Positions 8,154 to 15,362 of a stretch of 20,666 nucleotides of DNA are shown here, piece by piece. Source of the DNA: an uncultured Lachnospiraceae bacterium (GTDB taxonomy: Bacteria; Bacillota; Clostridia; Lachnospirales; Lachnospiraceae); NCBI GenBank assembly GCA_948468325.1, contig CAOKHR010000008.1, positions 1 through 20,666 on the forward strand. Reading direction: 5' to 3'. The position numbers and the translations under genes are program-made. Within the stretch, counting starts at the first letter, position 1; each line of letters opens with the position of its first letter. The notes below the pieces were generated by a model. That model was given only the letters and a program-made list of their open reading frames with translations, had not been told where the DNA came from and ran no database searches.

Positions 8154-8182
8154 TTGCATCCCTATTCTATTACTCGTATAAT
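8154..8182 (+). promoter_or_regulatory. Sigma-A type promoter for the HtrA-like / yhaM / rlmD unit
   Basis: TTGCAT (8154-8159), a 17-nt spacer, and a perfect TATAAT (8177-8182). The transcript would start near 8189, about 50 nt before the ATG at 8240. This is among the clearest promoters in the window. Confidence 0.72.
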
Positions 8183-8239
8183 AAAGATTAGGCAAGTGGA
8201 AAATACATTATTAGCATGCGGTTAAGGAGAAGTAACGGT

Positions 8240-9568
8240 ATGGCTGAACGTGATAAAGAAGATTATTCATTTATTAATGAAAAAATCAAAGCAAAACCGG
8301 TGAACAAAAAGAGGTTGTTCAAACATGGGCTTTATACGATGATGCTTGCAGTTGTATTTGGGGCAACAGCCTGTTTTGTGTTTACTTTACTGCGGCCGGT
8401 TATGGAGGAGTGGCTGCATCCGAAGACAAATCCTGTTATAACGATTCCGGAAGACTCACAGCAGATGATTTCCGAAACGGAGGAAATTTCCGGAACGGAG
8501 CAAGTTCCTGCGACGGAGGAGATTCCTGCATCGGAAGAAACAGAAGCGGCAGAGATTCCGGAGCCGCAGACAGAGACAGTGATTGTAAAAGAACTGGAAA
8601 TTTCTGATTACCAGATGCTGCAGAACAAGCTTTATGCAATCGGCAAGGAAGCAAACCGTTCTGTCGTTACGGTTACCGGTGTAATCAGCAATACGGACTG
8701 GTACAATAATGCCTACGAGAGTAACGGGCAGTCTTCGGGTATTATTATCGGTGATAACGGGATGGAGCTTTTGATTCTGACAGAACATAAAGTCGTTCAG
8801 ACGGCTGAAGAAATCCGTGTAACATTTATTGATGAGTCTACGGTCACGGCTTCTTTAAAAAAGTATGACGGCAATACGGGAATTGCAATACTTACCGTAA
8901 ATTTAAAGCTGCTGGAAGACAGTACAAAAGAAAGAATTGCATATGCGGCGCTTGGCAATTCACTGTCAGTATCACAGGGAAATATTGCAATCGCGATTGG
9001 AAGCCCGCTGGGGACGAATTATTCCATCGGGACGGGTAATATTACTTCGGTTGGAAACGTGATTCAGACAATAGACAATACATATACGGTTTTTACGACA
9101 GATATAGTGGGAAGCAGCAGCAGCAGCGGCGTGCTTCTAAATCTTAACGGAGAAGTTGTGGGACTTGTTATGCAGGATTACAGTGGGAGCGGAGATAATA
9201 ATACGCTGACGGCAATTTCTATTTCTGAACTTAAAAAAGTAATTGAAATGCTCTCGAACGGAAAAGACATACCGTATCTTGGACTTAAGACGGTAACTGT
9301 CACAGATAAGATTGCACTGGAATATGGCATTCCCAAGGGGGTATATATTAAGGAGGTCATTTTGGATTCTCCGGCGCTGGAGGCCGGACTGCAGAGCGGA
9401 GATGTTATCGTTGAAATGAACGGAGAAGCAGTCAGCACAATTGAAATGTATGAAAAAAATGTTCTGGCATTAGAACCGGGAGATGTGGCGGAGGTTGTTG
9501 TAAACCGTCAGGGAATGGATGAATATCTCCGTGTAACACTTAATGTAACAGTGGGAAAACTGCAGTAA
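8240..9568 (+). CDS. Membrane-anchored HtrA-like trypsin/PDZ protein, probably catalytically inactive
   Basis: I choose ATG 8240, 10 nt after AAGGAG (8224-8229); the in-frame ATG at 8216 overlaps the SD region. The 442-aa protein has a short cytoplasmic tail, one TM segment (about 30-52), a Thr/Glu/Pro-rich linker (75-115), a trypsin-like domain (about 130-335) and a PDZ domain (about 345-438, with YLGLK, SPALEAGLQSGDVIVEMNGEAV). This is the layout of DegP/HtrA surface proteases. The triad is altered. The usual TNNHVV reads LTEHKVV, which puts Lys184 at the His position, with a His one residue earlier. TDLAVLK reads TGIAILT, so the catalytic Asp is Gly214. GNSGG reads SSSSG, keeping only a serine. 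The fold is clear, but activity is doubtful. It could act as a chaperone, scaffold or regulator. It is cotranscribed with yhaM and rlmD. Confidence 0.85.
   Translation: MAERDKEDYSFINEKIKAKPVNKKRLFKHGLYTMMLAVVFGATACFVFTLLRPVMEEWLHPKTNPVITIPEDSQQMISETEEISGTEQVPATEEIPASEETEAAEIPEPQTETVIVKELEISDYQMLQNKLYAIGKEANRSVVTVTGVISNTDWYNNAYESNGQSSGIIIGDNGMELLILTEHKVVQTAEEIRVTFIDESTVTASLKKYDGNTGIAILTVNLKLLEDSTKERIAYAALGNSLSVSQGNIAIAIGSPLGTNYSIGTGNITSVGNVIQTIDNTYTVFTTDIVGSSSSSGVLLNLNGEVVGLVMQDYSGSGDNNTLTAISISELKKVIEMLSNGKDIPYLGLKTVTVTDKIALEYGIPKGVYIKEVILDSPALEAGLQSGDVIVEMNGEAVSTIEMYEKNVLALEPGDVAEVVVNRQGMDEYLRVTLNVTVGKLQ
8477..8566 (+). repeat. 18-bp (six-residue) imperfect tandem repeat encoding an acidic Thr-Glu-Pro linker
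   Basis: Inside the HtrA-like gene, residues 80-109 read as hexads TEEISG, TEQVPA, TEEIPA, SEETEA, AEIPEP. At DNA level the units begin with ACGGAG or a close variant at 18-bp spacing. The segment links the membrane anchor to the protease-like domain and is probably extended and wall-spanning. Its copy number may vary between strains. Confidence 0.7.
9113..9127 (+). repeat. (AGC)5 trinucleotide run at the active-site serine position
   Basis: Five consecutive AGC codons (Ser292-Ser296) replace the GNSG part of the usual serine-protease motif in the HtrA-like protein. The array is exact and in frame, so slippage would add or remove serines without a frameshift. Confidence 0.8.
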
Positions 9569-9615
9569 TTGCAGGCAATTGAGGAAGGAGAAGCTGTATA
9601 AGCGGTAAAAATAAC

Positions 9616-10563
9616 ATGAAATATATTGAAACGTTTCGGGAAGGCGAGAGAATCAATGGGATTCTTCTCTGCAAGCATAAACAGGCTGCGGTCACAAAGA
9701 ATGGGAAGCCGTATGAAAATGTAATTCTGCAGGACAAAACAGGTATGCTGGATGCAAAAATCTGGGAGCCGGATTCTCAGGGAATTGATGACTTTGAAGC
9801 ACTGGATTATATCAGCGTTGTCGGCGACGTTACCAGTTTTCAGGGAGCATTGCAGTTAAACATTAAGCGTGTCCGGAAAGTGCAGCCTGGCGAATATGAC
9901 CCGAAAGATTACCTTCCGGTCAGCAGCAGAGACATCGAAGAGATGTATGAGGAACTGAAAGATTATATCGGAACAATTAAAAATCCGTATTTACATCAGC
10001 TTCTGGAAGGATTTTTTCTGAAAGATCCGGATTTTGAAAAAAAATTCAAAGCGCATTCCGCTGCGAAAAGTGTACATCATGGGTTTATGGGAGGTTTACT
10101 GGAACATACACTGTCAGTTACGAGACTCTGCGAAGCATTTTGCAGGCAGTATTCCATTTTGAACCGTGATCTTTTGCTTACGGCAGCTATATTTCATGAT
10201 ATTGGGAAATTAAAAGAGCTGTCTGATTTTCCGGCAAATGACTATACAGATGAAGGCCAGCTGTTAGGGCATATTATGATCGGTACGGAGTGGATTGGAG
10301 AGCACATACGGCAGATACCGGAATTTCCGCACAGGCTCGGCAATGAACTGAAGCATTGTATTTTGGCACATCATGGCGAACTGGAATTCGGTTCTCCCAA
10401 AAAACCGGCGCTGGTTGAGGCTGTAGCGCTGCATTTTGCAGATAATATAGATGCCAAGATGGAGACTTTAAAAGAGGCATTTGCAGGAGTGCCGGACGGC
10501 AATACACAGTGGCTGGGATATAACAGACTTTTGGAGTCTAACATCCGCAGAACAGGTAAGTAG
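9616..10563 (+). CDS. yhaM: YhaM-family 3'-5' exoribonuclease (OB-fold plus HD domain)
   Basis: YhaM-type enzymes are metal-dependent 3'-5' exonucleases that trim RNA 3' ends in the cytoplasm. The 315-aa product matches the family length. An N-terminal OB-fold nucleic-acid-binding domain (about 10-90) includes KNGKPYENVILQDKTGMLDAK. The HD phosphohydrolase domain (about 150-300) carries H164 in LLEHTLSV, the H194-D195 pair in AAIFHDIGKLKE, H219, H252-H253 in ILAHHGE, and D276 in HFADNIDAK. ATG 9616 gives the expected family N-terminus (MKYIETFREGERING). Its ribosome binding site is unusual: the nearest good SD, AAGGAG (9585-9590), is 25 nt upstream, and there is no in-frame start nearer to it. 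It follows the HtrA-like gene by 47 bp and precedes rlmD by 7 bp. Confidence 0.9.
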   Translation: MKYIETFREGERINGILLCKHKQAAVTKNGKPYENVILQDKTGMLDAKIWEPDSQGIDDFEALDYISVVGDVTSFQGALQLNIKRVRKVQPGEYDPKDYLPVSSRDIEEMYEELKDYIGTIKNPYLHQLLEGFFLKDPDFEKKFKAHSAAKSVHHGFMGGLLEHTLSVTRLCEAFCRQYSILNRDLLLTAAIFHDIGKLKELSDFPANDYTDEGQLLGHIMIGTEWIGEHIRQIPEFPHRLGNELKHCILAHHGELEFGSPKKPALVEAVALHFADNIDAKMETLKEAFAGVPDGNTQWLGYNRLLESNIRRTGK

Positions 10564-10570
10564 GAATGAT

Positions 10571-11971
10571 ATGAAGAAGAATGATTTGATTGAACTTACG
10601 ATAGAAGACATCGGAACAGACGGTGAAGGAATCGGCAGATATGACAACATGACGTTTTTTGTGAAAGACGCAGTAATTGGCGATACAGTCCTTGCCAAGA
10701 TTATGAAACTGAAAAAGAACTACGGTTATGCAAGGCTGGTAGAGATTAAGGAGGCTTCCCCAAAACGGGTGGAGCCCCGTTGTCTTTATGCCCGTTCCTG
10801 CGGCGGCTGCCAGATTCAGCAGATGGATTATCAAAGCCAGCTTGCCTTTAAGCAGAGAAAAATCAGAGGAAATCTTATTCGGCTTGGAGGATTTGCCGAG
10901 GAGTATATAGATGACATTATGGAGCCTGTCGTAGGCATGGAAGAACCTTATTTTTACCGGAATAAGGCTCAGTTTCCTATTGGGAGAAATGCCGAAGGCG
11001 AAATTATAGCAGGATTTTACGCAGGACGGACACACAGTATTATTGCTAATACGGACTGTATTCTGGGGGTTCCTGTAAATAAGCAGGTACTGGAAACAGT
11101 GCTTGGTTTTATGAGAGATTACGGCGTGTCTGCTTACGATGAGAATACAAAAAAAGGCCTTGTGCGCCATGTTTTAATCCGGTATGGATTTGATACAAAA
11201 GAAATTATGGTGTGTCTGGTGATAAACGGAAAGCGAATACCAGAGGAAACTATATTAGCGGCCCGTCTTGGTGAGATAGAGGGAATGAAGAGCATTTCTG
11301 TGAATGTGAACCGGGAGAATACGAATGTGATTCTGGGCAGTACTACCAGAGTAATCTGGGGAGAGCCGGTGATTCATGACGCGTTGTATTTAAGGGATAC
11401 GACTGATTTTAAAAGAGTCGGAAAAAAGACAGTTTATCAGATTTCACCGGAGTGTTTTTATCAGGTGAATCCGATGCAGACGGAGAAGCTGTATTCTCTG
11501 GTACTGGATTATGCGGAGCTGACAAAAGAAGATATTGTGTGGGATCTTTATTGCGGAATCGGCACAATTTCACTGTTTCTGGCAAGGAGTGCGAAATGGG
11601 TATACGGCGTCGAGGTTGTGCCTCAGGCGATTGCAGATGCAAAAGAAAATGCAAAATTAAACGGGATTTCGAATGTTTCATTTATGGTGGGGAAAGCAGA
11701 AGAAGTCCTGATTGATAAGAAGGAAAGCATGCAGCAGCCGGACGTGATTGTAGTAGATCCTCCGCGGAAAGGATGCGATGGGGAGTGCCTTAAGACGATG
11801 CTTAAAGTACGGCCGGAGCGAATTGTTTACGTCAGCTGCGATTCGGCGACATTGGCACGGGATCTGCGCGTGCTTTGTGACGGGGGATATGAGATTGTAA
11901 AAGTGCGCGGAGTGGATCAGTTTGGGCAGACGGTGCATACAGAGACGTGCGTCCTTTTGGGTAGGAAATAG
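10571..11971 (+). CDS. rlmD: 23S rRNA (uracil-5-)-methyltransferase, RlmD/RumA family
   Basis: This enzyme makes 5-methyluridine in 23S rRNA using S-adenosylmethionine and contains an iron-sulfur cluster. I choose ATG 10571, preceded by AGGA with 5 nt spacing, which gives 466 aa. Upstream in-frame codons lie inside yhaM. A TRAM RNA-binding domain (about 1-65) leads into the cluster ligands C71, C77, C80 and C163. The Rossmann methyltransferase core has DLYCGIGT (325-332), VVDPPRKG (394-401), and the nucleophile C423 in VSCDSATLARDL. The protein ends FGQTVHTETCVLLGRK. Specificity for U1939 versus another m5U site cannot be told from sequence alone, since Firmicutes have several RumA paralogues. 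A decayed coding scrap follows the stop. Confidence 0.92.
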   Translation: MKKNDLIELTIEDIGTDGEGIGRYDNMTFFVKDAVIGDTVLAKIMKLKKNYGYARLVEIKEASPKRVEPRCLYARSCGGCQIQQMDYQSQLAFKQRKIRGNLIRLGGFAEEYIDDIMEPVVGMEEPYFYRNKAQFPIGRNAEGEIIAGFYAGRTHSIIANTDCILGVPVNKQVLETVLGFMRDYGVSAYDENTKKGLVRHVLIRYGFDTKEIMVCLVINGKRIPEETILAARLGEIEGMKSISVNVNRENTNVILGSTTRVIWGEPVIHDALYLRDTTDFKRVGKKTVYQISPECFYQVNPMQTEKLYSLVLDYAELTKEDIVWDLYCGIGTISLFLARSAKWVYGVEVVPQAIADAKENAKLNGISNVSFMVGKAEEVLIDKKESMQQPDVIVVDPPRKGCDGECLKTMLKVRPERIVYVSCDSATLARDLRVLCDGGYEIVKVRGVDQFGQTVHTETCVLLGRK

Positions 11972-12056
11972 TAACACCGCTGATACAGTCTGTGCAACCC
12001 TCATGGAAATCAAAGAACGGATAAAATCAGAATATGGTTTAAAAGTATCATCCTGA
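11970..12056 (+). pseudogene. Decayed coding remnant just after rlmD (possible lost C-terminal extension)
   Basis: Immediately after the rlmD stop, in a different frame, the DNA reads open to TGA 12054-12056. It encodes MEIKERIKSEYGLKVSS from ATG 12003, preceded by TADTVCATL. The pattern EIK...GLKVSS looks protein-like and resembles, from memory, a C-terminal extension found after the methyltransferase domain in many Lachnospiraceae RlmD proteins (EIK...GLKVSxLYIAQ). No SD precedes ATG 12003 and the similarity stops at the TGA. I read it as a relic left by a frameshift plus deletion. The alternative is a chance open stretch or another degraded gene. Confidence 0.4.
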
Positions 12057-12152
12057 TGTTTCGCATTTTTACATAGTATCAGTGAAAAAAGATATTGCAG
12101 CTACCGCAAATGCTGGAAAAGCTTTAAAATAGAAAATAGAACAGACAGCAAA

Positions 12153-12214
12153 AAACACAAGCAGGCTATTTACAGTATTACAACCAATTTTTAAATATAG
12201 CGCTGCTTGTGTTT
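12153..12214 (-). terminator. Long hairpin terminator after queT, possibly bidirectional
   Basis: AAACACAAGCAG (12153-12164) is the exact complement of CTGCTTGTGTTT (12203-12214), and the pairing continues inward through GCTAT/ATAGC and TTTA/TAAA with small bulges. On the minus strand the stem is followed by TTTTTTG, which fits a terminator 13 bp after the queT stop. On the plus strand the T-rich GTTTATATTT could also stop transcripts from rlmD. Confidence 0.8.
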
Positions 12215-12227
12215 ATATTTCATATTT

Positions 12228-12755
12228 TTATTTTTTTAAAACCCGCAAGCGTTTTTCTCTTGGGGACTGTGTTTTGAAAATTACATTTCTGTACCGCATC
12301 AGGACACCAAGCAGAATCATTCCCAAAACTCCGCAGGAAAGAATTTCTCCGATTCCGACTGTAAGCATAAAATATGGGATGGAACCCTCAAACTGATATA
12401 CGTAAGCAAGTATGAATGGAACAATGAAAGTGTTTGCTGCGATAGGAGGGATTGGCGCCAGCCAGTAATATTTTCTCAAAAGATAAGTGCCGACAGCTCC
12501 AAGCAAAGTGGCCAGACTTCCAAAAACAATATCAAGCGGCATACATCCTGTGAGCAAATTGCTTAGCAGACAGCCTATGGTAAGTCCCGGAATTCCCGCG
12601 GCAGTAAAAAAAGGCAGAATCGTCAGCGCTTCCGAAAAGCGTATCTGAACAGCATAATTTGCCAAACCGAGAGCGTTGGCAAGCAGTGTCAGAACAACAT
12701 ACAATGCAGCAATCATAGCTGACTGGGTGATAAATAGTACTTTTTTGTCTCTCAT
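12228..12755 (-). CDS. queT: QueT-family queuosine-precursor transporter (ECF S component)
   Basis: QueT proteins are small membrane S components of energy-coupling-factor transporters that import queuosine precursors such as preQ1 for tRNA modification. The 175-aa product from ATG 12755 has five or six hydrophobic segments. Family-like motifs are YAVQIRFSEALTILPFF, GLTIGCLLSNLL, VFGSLATLLGAVGTYLLR and IAANTFIVPF. AAAGGAG lies upstream; a TTG at 12761 is an alternative start but sits very close to the SD. A preQ1-like aptamer and a strong promoter stand directly upstream, which supports the assignment independently. The ECF energising module (EcfA, EcfA', EcfT) is not in this window, as expected for a group II S component. 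Confidence 0.92.
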   Translation of the reverse strand: MRDKKVLFITQSAMIAALYVVLTLLANALGLANYAVQIRFSEALTILPFFTAAGIPGLTIGCLLSNLLTGCMPLDIVFGSLATLLGAVGTYLLRKYYWLAPIPPIAANTFIVPFILAYVYQFEGSIPYFMLTVGIGEILSCGVLGMILLGVLMRYRNVIFKTQSPREKRLRVLKK

Positions 12756-12765
12756 ATTCAATTTT

Positions 12766-12809
12766 CTCCTTTAGTTTTGTTTTAGGTGTGGAAGGTCTCG
12801 AACACACCG
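12766..12809 (-). promoter_or_regulatory. preQ1-I-like riboswitch controlling queT
   Basis: On the minus strand, P1 GGTGTG (12808-12803) pairs with CACACC (12790-12785) around the 12-nt loop TTCGAGACCTTC. This has the same length, the same TTC start and the same terminal C as the Bacillus preQ1-I loop, where that C binds the ligand. An A-rich tail follows (TAAAACAAAACTAAAGGAG), much like the family's UAAAAAACUAAGG. The tail ends in the queT Shine-Dalgarno, and loop CCTT can pair with AAGG of the tail to form the pseudoknot. Ligand binding would therefore hide the SD and turn off translation. I rate the class as I, not II or III, because of the compact single-hairpin form. Confidence 0.78.
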
Positions 12810-12817
12810 TTTATTTT

Positions 12818-12851
12818 GTTGTAATTCCCTTTATTTGTAAGGGCCGACAAC
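12818..12851 (-). other. Extra 5' leader hairpin upstream of the preQ1 aptamer
   Basis: At the predicted 5' end of the queT transcript, GTTGT pairs with ACAAC and, after an internal loop, CCCTT pairs with AAGGG. It begins almost exactly at the expected transcription start. It may protect the 5' end. It is not part of the minimal preQ1-I fold. Confidence 0.45.
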
Positions 12852-12858
12852 GGTTAAG

Positions 12859-12887
12859 AGTATATCATAAAGCATCCTTAAATTCAA
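12859..12887 (-). promoter_or_regulatory. Sigma-A promoter of queT
   Basis: On the minus strand TTGAAT (12887-12882), a 17-nt spacer and TATACT (12864-12859). Both boxes are close to consensus with ideal spacing. The start would be near 12852, giving a leader of about 97 nt that contains the aptamer. The -35 lies within the small inverted repeat ATCCTT/AAGGAT. Confidence 0.72.
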
Positions 12888-12926
12888 GGATTGTTTGAAA
12901 AAGTCCGGCTTTGAAATACTCCTCCG

Positions 12927-13664
12927 CTATACATTCCACTCCAGAAGTTTTCCTAGAAAACGCTGCAGCTGTCCGGTCCAGGGATGATTGAAAAGCTGTT
13001 CGCTTTCACAGTATTCCAACAGGGAACCTTCATATAAAAAAGCAGTTTTTTCGCAGGCATGGCGTGCAAAACCCATCTCATGTGTTACGATAATGAAATG
13101 CATCCCTTCGTCTTTCAGCTCACGAATTACGTCCAGTACTTCTGTTGTATATTCAGGATCTAATGCGCTGGTAGGCTCATCCAAAAGAAGCAGCTTTGGA
13201 CGCGGCGCAATCGCTCTGGCAATGGCGACACGCTGTTTTTGGCCGCCGGAGAGAGCGGCGGGCCTTTTTTTCCAGTCGTCTTTCAGGCCAAAACGCTCTA
13301 GCAGTTCCATCGCTCTGGCCGAGGCAGTTTCTTTGCTGTATCCGTGTACCTGTTCTAATGGAATCGCAATATTATCCTTTGCATTCATATGCCGGAACAA
13401 GCCGCCCTGCTGGAACACAAAGCCGATTTGTCTGCGGTATTTCTGCAAATCACTTTCTTTCTGGGTCACTTCTTTGGAGTCTACCCACAGCCGCCCTGTA
13501 GTTGGCGTGATTAGTCCGCCGATTATGCGCAGAAGTGTGGATTTTCCGCCGCCGGAGGGCCCGATAATTGCCAGCGTGTTGATTTCATCAGAAAAATCCA
13601 TGGGTTTTAGAATTGTTTGCCCCGCTTCAAATTGTTTGGAAAGATTTTGAAATTCAACTTTCAT
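12927..13664 (-). CDS. Polar amino-acid ABC transporter, ATP-binding protein (GlnQ/HisP type)
   Basis: This cytoplasmic ATPase energises the amino-acid importer encoded just upstream on the same strand. The 245-aa product starts at ATG 13664 behind AGAAGG. It has Walker A GPSGGGKST (35-43), a Q-loop in FVFQQGGLF (83-90), the LSGGQ signature (138-142), LLLLDEPTSALDP (158-170, Walker B and D-loop) and H195 of the switch loop. The start overlaps the permease gene by 11 bp, so the two are translationally coupled. About 170 bp then separate it from queT, which has its own promoter. Confidence 0.93.
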   Translation of the reverse strand: MKVEFQNLSKQFEAGQTILKPMDFSDEINTLAIIGPSGGGKSTLLRIIGGLITPTTGRLWVDSKEVTQKESDLQKYRRQIGFVFQQGGLFRHMNAKDNIAIPLEQVHGYSKETASARAMELLERFGLKDDWKKRPAALSGGQKQRVAIARAIAPRPKLLLLDEPTSALDPEYTTEVLDVIRELKDEGMHFIIVTHEMGFARHACEKTAFLYEGSLLEYCESEQLFNHPWTGQLQRFLGKLLEWNV

Positions 13665-14442
13665 ATTGAAACCTTCTTTCTAAAAACTCACTGATTAGAG
13701 AAATGGGCAGAGTCAGGCACAAGTAAAGGACGCCCAAAAACAAATAACATTCAAATAAGCGGAGATTTACTGCGCTGATTTCCCGCATGGCCTGTGTCAG
13801 CTCAATCACTGCAATCATAGAAAGCAGAGAAGAATCTTTAATAATAGAGGCAAACTGTCCGGTAAGAGCCGGCAGTGCACAAGCCGTTATCTGGGGAAAA
13901 ATCACATATCGCAGGGTTTGTTTGCGGTTAAATCCGACTCCGCGGGCTGCTTCCAATTGGGATTCATCCAGAGAAAGCAGGCTTCCGCGTATGATTTCAG
14001 AAATATAAGCGCCTTCAAAAATGGAGAGAATCATAACACCGGCAGCAAACCGGCTGCTTACGCCCCAGGCAGTGCCTATGATGTAAAAAAACAGATAAAT
14101 CTGCATAATAAGAGGCGTTCCCCGAATGAATTTTACATAAATGCCGCAGAAAAAGCGGATGAAAAGCAGAGGGGAACTCTGCCCTGCGGCGCTTAAAATA
14201 CCGATGATAAAACTTAAGATAAAGCTGGACAGACTCAAGCCTATCGTAACGAGAAAACCGTCCCATATACGAATTCTGAATTGTTTTAAAAAAGAAAAAT
14301 CAAGATGTACATGGATTGCGTTTAGGGACAGCCAGAACAGCGCCACCCACAGCACAGTAACAAAAAGCAGGTTTAAAAGAACTGCCGTATGGCTGATATT
14401 TTCTTTTTCTGAAACCCAGAATAATTTTTTTATTTTCATCAT
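13654..14442 (-). CDS. Polar amino-acid ABC transporter, permease (HisM/GlnP type)
   Basis: This is the membrane subunit of the amino-acid importer. The 262-aa product starts at ATG 14442, directly followed by a second ATG at 14439, with only a weak GGA upstream. It has hydrophobic segments at about 22-42, 62-87, 95-124, 133-150, 190-215 and 232-252. The cytoplasmic EAA loop is clear: QLEAARGVGFNRKQTLRYVI, ending at FPQ (183). KFIRGTPLIMQI (104-115) is the usual segment of this family. The extra N-terminal helix before the six-segment region is longer than in E. coli GlnP. A single permease gene implies a homodimer. Confidence 0.93.
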   Translation of the reverse strand: MMKIKKLFWVSEKENISHTAVLLNLLFVTVLWVALFWLSLNAIHVHLDFSFLKQFRIRIWDGFLVTIGLSLSSFILSFIIGILSAAGQSSPLLFIRFFCGIYVKFIRGTPLIMQIYLFFYIIGTAWGVSSRFAAGVMILSIFEGAYISEIIRGSLLSLDESQLEAARGVGFNRKQTLRYVIFPQITACALPALTGQFASIIKDSSLLSMIAVIELTQAMREISAVNLRLFECYLFLGVLYLCLTLPISLISEFLERRFQYES

Positions 14443-14464
14443 ATGTGTTTCCGTTTCTTATAAT

Positions 14465-15331
14465 TTATTCATTCATATCAAAAAACCACTGGAAATTAAG
14501 TTCGTCGAAAGCTTTCTTTTCTTCTGCAAGCCAGGTCTCCGTCAGCTTGTCATAGCCGCCGTTTTCCCTGAAATCAGCCAGAAAAGCATTGATTTGATCC
14601 AGTAACGCCTGATTGCCTTTTTGTACTGCAATTCCCCATTTTTCTACGTCCTGAAAAGGAATAAAAACTGCGGCAGTCGTATCCGGATTCTGCTGCCAGT
14701 TGCGGTAGACGGTAAGCTGATCGTAGATAAAACCGTCAGCCCGTCCCTGTGCGACTTCCGTAACACAGGCGCTTTCATCCGGCAGAATCAAAAGGTGGGT
14801 ATCGGTCAGGTTCTTTTCCGCATACATATGACCTGTGGAACCTGATTTTACCGCCAGTGTCTTACCCTCCTGATTTAAGTCATCAATGGAAGTAATGCCG
14901 GAATCTGCATTGGCTAAAATCGCCAGAAGCGCGTTTGCATATGGATCAGAGAAGTCAATCAGCTTTTGGCGTTCTTCTGTAATTGTCATGGAAGAGATTA
15001 CAATATCTGCGGCTCCTGTCTGCAGGGAAGGAATCAGTCCGTCCCATGCTGTATTTACGATTTCAATGTTGTAACCGGCATATTCTCCAAATGCTTTCAT
15101 CAAATCTACGCTGATGCCGGACGGCTCTCCTGCGTTATCTCTCGTCTCAAAAGGCGGATAGGCAAGCTCCATTGCCACGACCAGAGTATCGTCTGATTCA
15201 GCGCCGGTATCAGCCTGTTCTAAGCCATCCTGTGCAGGATTATCTGCCGGTTTTGTATTCTGGCTGTCCGAACAGCCGCAAAGTGCAAAACCAAGCAGCA
15301 TTACGAAAAGCAGAGATATGATTTTCTTCAT
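14465..15331 (-). CDS. Amino-acid ABC transporter substrate-binding lipoprotein (SBP_bac_3)
   Basis: This extracellular receptor is tethered by lipid and delivers an amino acid to the permease. The 288-aa product starts at ATG 15331 with AGGAGG 9 nt upstream. A lipoprotein signal peptide ends in LCGC with C20 the likely lipidated residue. A flexible acidic linker runs from about 21 to 48. The binding domain (about 49-285) has VAMELAYPPFET (52-63), GISVDLMKAFGE (72-83), DIVISSMTITEERQKLIDFSDPY (starting at 109) and the Arg of TEER that normally holds the substrate carboxylate. The exact amino acid cannot be read from sequence. It is the first gene of the binding protein-permease-ATPase operon. 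Confidence 0.94.
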   Translation of the reverse strand: MKKIISLLFVMLLGFALCGCSDSQNTKPADNPAQDGLEQADTGAESDDTLVVAMELAYPPFETRDNAGEPSGISVDLMKAFGEYAGYNIEIVNTAWDGLIPSLQTGAADIVISSMTITEERQKLIDFSDPYANALLAILANADSGITSIDDLNQEGKTLAVKSGSTGHMYAEKNLTDTHLLILPDESACVTEVAQGRADGFIYDQLTVYRNWQQNPDTTAAVFIPFQDVEKWGIAVQKGNQALLDQINAFLADFRENGGYDKLTETWLAEEKKAFDELNFQWFFDMNE

Positions 15332-15362
15332 AAATAAAATCCTCCTGTTGTAAGTATATTTG

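Noticed and set aside
10538..11170. 210-codon minus-strand frame antisense to rlmD
   Set aside because: It lies inside a clear methyltransferase gene, has no SD and no recognisable domain; it is a shadow of the coding strand.
12766..12851. preQ1-II or preQ1-III class riboswitch
   Set aside because: The compact single hairpin with a 12-nt loop and A-rich tail fits class I better; the upstream hairpin does not match the extra stems I know for the other classes.
12988..13650. 220-codon plus-strand frame antisense to the amino-acid ABC ATPase
   Set aside because: It covers the same bases as a textbook ATPase with all motifs; its Ser/Arg-rich translation is typical of antisense shadows.
13141..13700. 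Possibility that the amino-acid transporter is a methionine or cystine system
   Set aside because: The ATPase and binding protein fit the general polar amino-acid family, but no residue pattern I can read fixes the substrate, so no specific gene symbol was given.
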